A stretch of 5,543 nt of DNA, taken from Acidobacteriota bacterium (GTDB taxonomy: Bacteria; Acidobacteriota; Vicinamibacteria; Vicinamibacterales; SCN-69-37). Made by a program: the position numbers and the translations under genes. Positions 5,536 to 5,543 of this stretch are shown in pieces. Position 1 is the first letter of the stretch, and every line of letters begins with the position of its first letter. The DNA is taken from NCBI GenBank assembly GCA_021824055.1, contig JAKALV010000225.1, positions 1-5,543 on the forward strand, given 5' to 3'. The notes beneath the pieces are model-generated. The model searched no databases and was not told the DNA's origin. It saw only the letters and a list, made by a program, of their open reading frames with translations.

Positions 5536-5541
5536 TAGAAT
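5536..5541 (+). promoter_or_regulatory. Possible -10 box (TAGAAT) of a gene starting beyond the window
   Basis: After the stop codon of the peptidase gene a GC-rich 21-nt spacer leads to TAGAAT, followed by 'cg' at the window end. It resembles TACTAT at 1780 and TACAAT at 4567, both of which lie 6-7 nt before an ATG. By analogy a start codon would fall roughly at position 5548-5549. This is inferred from the pattern alone, since the gene itself is not visible. Confidence 0.3.
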
Positions 5542-5543
5542 CG

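Overview
The window is a 5.5 kb stretch of high-GC bacterial DNA. All recognisable genes lie on the + strand, and the complete ones all encode exported proteins: two lipoproteins and two signal-peptide enzymes. The G+C-rich coding, the type of M14-peptidase C-terminus, the 'AAGGCAGAA' intergenic repeats and the TANNAT boxes placed 6-7 nt before ATG codons suggest an Acidobacteriota genome, perhaps of the Vicinamibacteria kind. This placement is an inference from general resemblance; no rRNA or other taxonomic marker is present.

Layout: (1) positions 1-266 hold the 3' end of a gene whose C-terminus resembles large secreted M14 zinc carboxypeptidases of Acidobacteria. (2) Positions 267-410 hold a degenerate tandem repeat (AAGGCAGAA units and an 18-bp unit), then a strong rho-independent terminator that isolates gene 1 from the next. 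(3) 411-1202 encodes a lipoprotein with two OB-fold-like domains, the first resembling NrfJ-type proteins. (4) 1266-1745 encodes a small, strikingly methionine-rich lipoprotein of unknown function. A perfect 7-bp hairpin follows it. (5) 1793-4543 encodes a 916-residue secreted six-hairpin (alpha/alpha toroid) glycosidase of the glycogen-debranching / amylo-alpha-1,6-glucosidase type. (6) 4579-5514 encodes a secreted cyanophycinase-like serine peptidase (family S51) with a clear GSSAGA nucleophile motif. The last bases (5536-5543) look like the promoter of a further gene just outside the window.

How they fit: the genes do not form a recognisable single pathway. The M14-like protein, the S51 peptidase and the glycosidase fit a scavenging lifestyle in which the cell degrades peptides and polysaccharides outside the cytoplasm. 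The two lipoproteins are envelope proteins without an assigned substrate. The glycosidase and cyanophycinase genes are 35 nt apart, but each has its own -10-like box immediately before its ATG and neither has a Shine-Dalgarno sequence. They may therefore be transcribed separately as leaderless mRNAs.

I see no CRISPR, insertion sequence, tRNA, phage or defence signature, and no convincing new multi-gene system. The observations most worth checking are the leaderless-promoter pattern, the Met-rich lipoprotein and the cyanophycinase-like enzyme with a possible Tat signal.
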